Positions 7,073-8,291 of a stretch of DNA of 8,291 nucleotides are shown here, one piece after another; positions within the stretch are counted from its first letter, which is position 1, and each line of letters starts with the position of its first letter. The notes under the pieces were generated by a model that saw nothing but the letters and a program-made list of their open reading frames with translations, had not been told where the DNA came from and made no database searches. The stretch is taken from contig JAJXXS010000069.1 of assembly GCA_021780975.1 (NCBI GenBank), positions 1 to 8,291 of the forward strand, given 5' to 3'. Position numbers and translations under genes: made by a program. This stretch comes from Pseudomonadota bacterium (GTDB taxonomy: Bacteria > Pseudomonadota > Gammaproteobacteria > Burkholderiales > Thiobacillaceae).

Positions 7073-7836
7073 TGCTGCGGAACGGGGTGCTGCGCTAGCT
7101 GTTCGCTCGTTCGCCCAAAGCGGCGCTCGCGCCGGTGATAAGAAGCGATGGCCACATCCAGGGCCGCCGCGTCAAAATCCGGCCAGAGTGTGTCGGTGAA
7201 ATAAAGTTCGGTGTAGGCAAGCTGCCAGAGCAGGAAATTGCTGATGCGCTGTTCGCCCCCCGTGCGGATGAAGAGATCCGGCTCCGGCACCTCGCTCATG
7301 CTCAGGCAGGCGGCCAGTTCCTCCTCGCGCACCGGCCCGCTGTCGGCAGGGCGCTCCGCCAGCAGGCGGTTGACGGCCTGCAGGATGTCCCAGCGGCCGC
7401 CATAGTTGGCCGCCACGGTAAGCGTCAAGCCGCGGTTGTCGCGGGTCAAGGCGACGCTCTCCGCCACGAGATTCTGGATGCGCTCGCTGAAGGACGCCAG
7501 GTCGCCGATGACGCGGAAGCGGATCGCGTTCTTGTGCAGCTTCTTCACCTCCATCTGCAGGGCGCGCACGAAAAGCTCCATGAGGAGGGAGACTTCCTCC
7601 TGCGGGCGGCGCCAGTTTTCCGAACTGAAGGCAAAAAGCGTCAAGTACTCCACGCCGCGCTCTGCGCAGGCCTTGACCACCGCGCGCACCGATTCCACCC
7701 CCTGGCGGTGGCCCGCCACGCGCGGCAGATGGCGCGCACGCGCCCAGCGCCCGTTGCCGTCCATGATGACGGCGATGTGGCGGGGAACGTCGCCTATCGA
7801 CGGGATGGCAATGGTGGAACTGGTGGGCTTGCTCAT
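7069..7836 (-). CDS. uppS: Undecaprenyl diphosphate synthase (cis-prenyltransferase)
   Basis: UppS (IspU) condenses eight isopentenyl diphosphates onto farnesyl diphosphate to make C55 undecaprenyl diphosphate. This is the lipid carrier for peptidoglycan and other surface polymers; the enzyme is soluble or membrane-associated in the cytoplasm. The 255-residue product matches the family length (E. coli 253). Visible motifs are HIAVIMDGNGRWA at 20-32 with catalytic D26, H43 in AGHRQG, FAFSSENW at 68-75, VAANYGGRWDI at 141-151, and the C-terminal signature LFIRTGGEQRISNFLLWQ at 188-205, followed by E210 and WPDF (218-221). The N-terminal 17 residues (S, T and P rich) are less conserved. ATG 7836 begins 23 bases after the frr stop, with a weak AGGCG about eight bases upstream. 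Confidence 0.98.
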   Translation of the reverse strand: MSKPTSSTIAIPSIGDVPRHIAVIMDGNGRWARARHLPRVAGHRQGVESVRAVVKACAERGVEYLTLFAFSSENWRRPQEEVSLLMELFVRALQMEVKKLHKNAIRFRVIGDLASFSERIQNLVAESVALTRDNRGLTLTVAANYGGRWDILQAVNRLLAERPADSGPVREEELAACLSMSEVPEPDLFIRTGGEQRISNFLLWQLAYTELYFTDTLWPDFDAAALDVAIASYHRRERRFGRTSEQLAQHPVPQQ

Positions 7837-7859
7837 GGCAATGCGCCTGTTGCGCCGGC

Positions 7860-8291
7860 TCAGATGGCCAGGAGGTCGGCTTCCTTGGCAGCCAGCAGCT
7901 TGTCGATTTCGGCGATCGCCTTGTCGGTCAACTTCTGGATCTCGTCCTGGGCCCTGTGTTCTTCGTCCTCGCTCGCGGTCTTGGCCTTGACCATGTCCTT
8001 GAGCGCATTGTTCGCGTCGCGCCGCACGTTGCGCACCGCCACGCGGGCATTTTCAGCCTCGCTGCGAACCACCTTGATGAGATCCTTGCGGCGTTCCTCG
8101 GTGAGGGCAGGCATGGGCACCCGGATGAGGTCGCCCTGGCTCGCGGGATTGAGGCCCAGATCCGAATCGCGGATCGCCTTTTCAATGGTCCCGAGCATCT
8201 TCTTTTCCCAGGGCGTCACACCCAGGGTGCGCGCGTCCACGAGGATGACGTTGGCAACCTGGGGGATCGGCGTCGGACTGCCGTAATAATC
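7860..8291 (-). CDS. frr: Ribosome recycling factor, C-terminal 143 residues (5' end beyond window)
   Basis: Frr (RRF) works with EF-G to split the post-termination ribosome so it can be reused. The minus-strand frame is open from the window edge, starting DYYGSPTPIPQVANV, and runs to a TGA at 7862-7860. The family hallmarks are DYYGSPTP, the WEKKM segment, SDLGLNP, RVPMPALTEERRKDLIK, VRNVRRDAN and DEIQKLTDKAIAEIDKLL, which form the inter-domain region and the long helices of domain I. The visible 143 residues are consistent with a full length near 185, so about 42 N-terminal residues lie outside. A GTG at 8240 could be misread as a start, but homology continues upstream of it. pyrH and tsf would be expected further upstream. 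No terminator separates it from uppS. Confidence 0.98.
   Translation of the reverse strand, partial: DYYGSPTPIPQVANVILVDARTLGVTPWEKKMLGTIEKAIRDSDLGLNPASQGDLIRVPMPALTEERRKDLIKVVRSEAENARVAVRNVRRDANNALKDMVKAKTASEDEEHRAQDEIQKLTDKAIAEIDKLLAAKEADLLAI

Noticed and set aside
7837..7859. Possible promoter or terminator between frr and uppS
   Set aside because: The 23-base gap has no stable hairpin, T-tract or promoter-like -35/-10 pair; a weak AGGCG ribosome-binding site for uppS is all I see.
7860..8240. frr as a 126-residue gene starting at GTG 8240
   Set aside because: Clear RRF sequence (DYYGSPTP and following) continues in frame upstream to the window edge, so the gene is simply cut by the edge.
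7135..8286. A 383-codon open frame on the plus strand
   Set aside because: It is antisense to uppS and frr with no domain I recognise. Stop codons are scarce opposite GC-rich genes, which explains its length.

Overview
This window is an ordinary, highly conserved cell-envelope gene cluster from a Gram-negative bacterium. High GC content, the protein sequences and the gene order frr-uppS-cdsA-dxr-rseP-bamA-skp-lpxD point to a betaproteobacterium, though the exact genus cannot be named from sequence alone. The order differs from the Escherichia coli arrangement (frr-dxr-uppS-cdsA-rseP) and matches that known in many beta- and other gammaproteobacteria such as Pseudomonas. All eight genes lie on the minus strand, so transcription runs from high to low coordinates.

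Layout in transcription order: the 3' part of frr (ribosome recycling factor, 8291-7860, cut by the window edge); uppS (undecaprenyl diphosphate synthase, 7836-7069); cdsA (CDP-diacylglycerol synthase, 7072-6287); dxr (DXP reductoisomerase, 6290-5103); rseP (site-2 protease, 5106-3757); bamA (outer-membrane assembly barrel, 3749-1365); skp (periplasmic chaperone, 1346-837); and the 5' part of lpxD (lipid A acyltransferase, 831-1, cut by the edge). The largest gap between genes is 23 bases. uppS/cdsA, cdsA/dxr and dxr/rseP each overlap by the four bases ATGA. Almost the whole window is therefore coding. I see no RNA gene, mobile element, CRISPR array, terminator or clear promoter.

The genes form a coherent envelope-building set. 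Dxr commits carbon to isoprenoids and UppS makes the C55 lipid carrier for peptidoglycan and O-antigen. CdsA activates phosphatidic acid for phospholipids and LpxD acylates the lipid A precursor. Skp escorts and BamA inserts outer-membrane proteins, and RseP takes part in the envelope stress response that senses failure of that process. Frr ties the cluster to the translation genes usually found upstream (rpsB-tsf-pyrH).

All key catalytic residues I could check are present and no gene looks broken. I found no sign of an undescribed system; the findings are small refinements (start sites, coupling, BamA loop 6) and are scored low.
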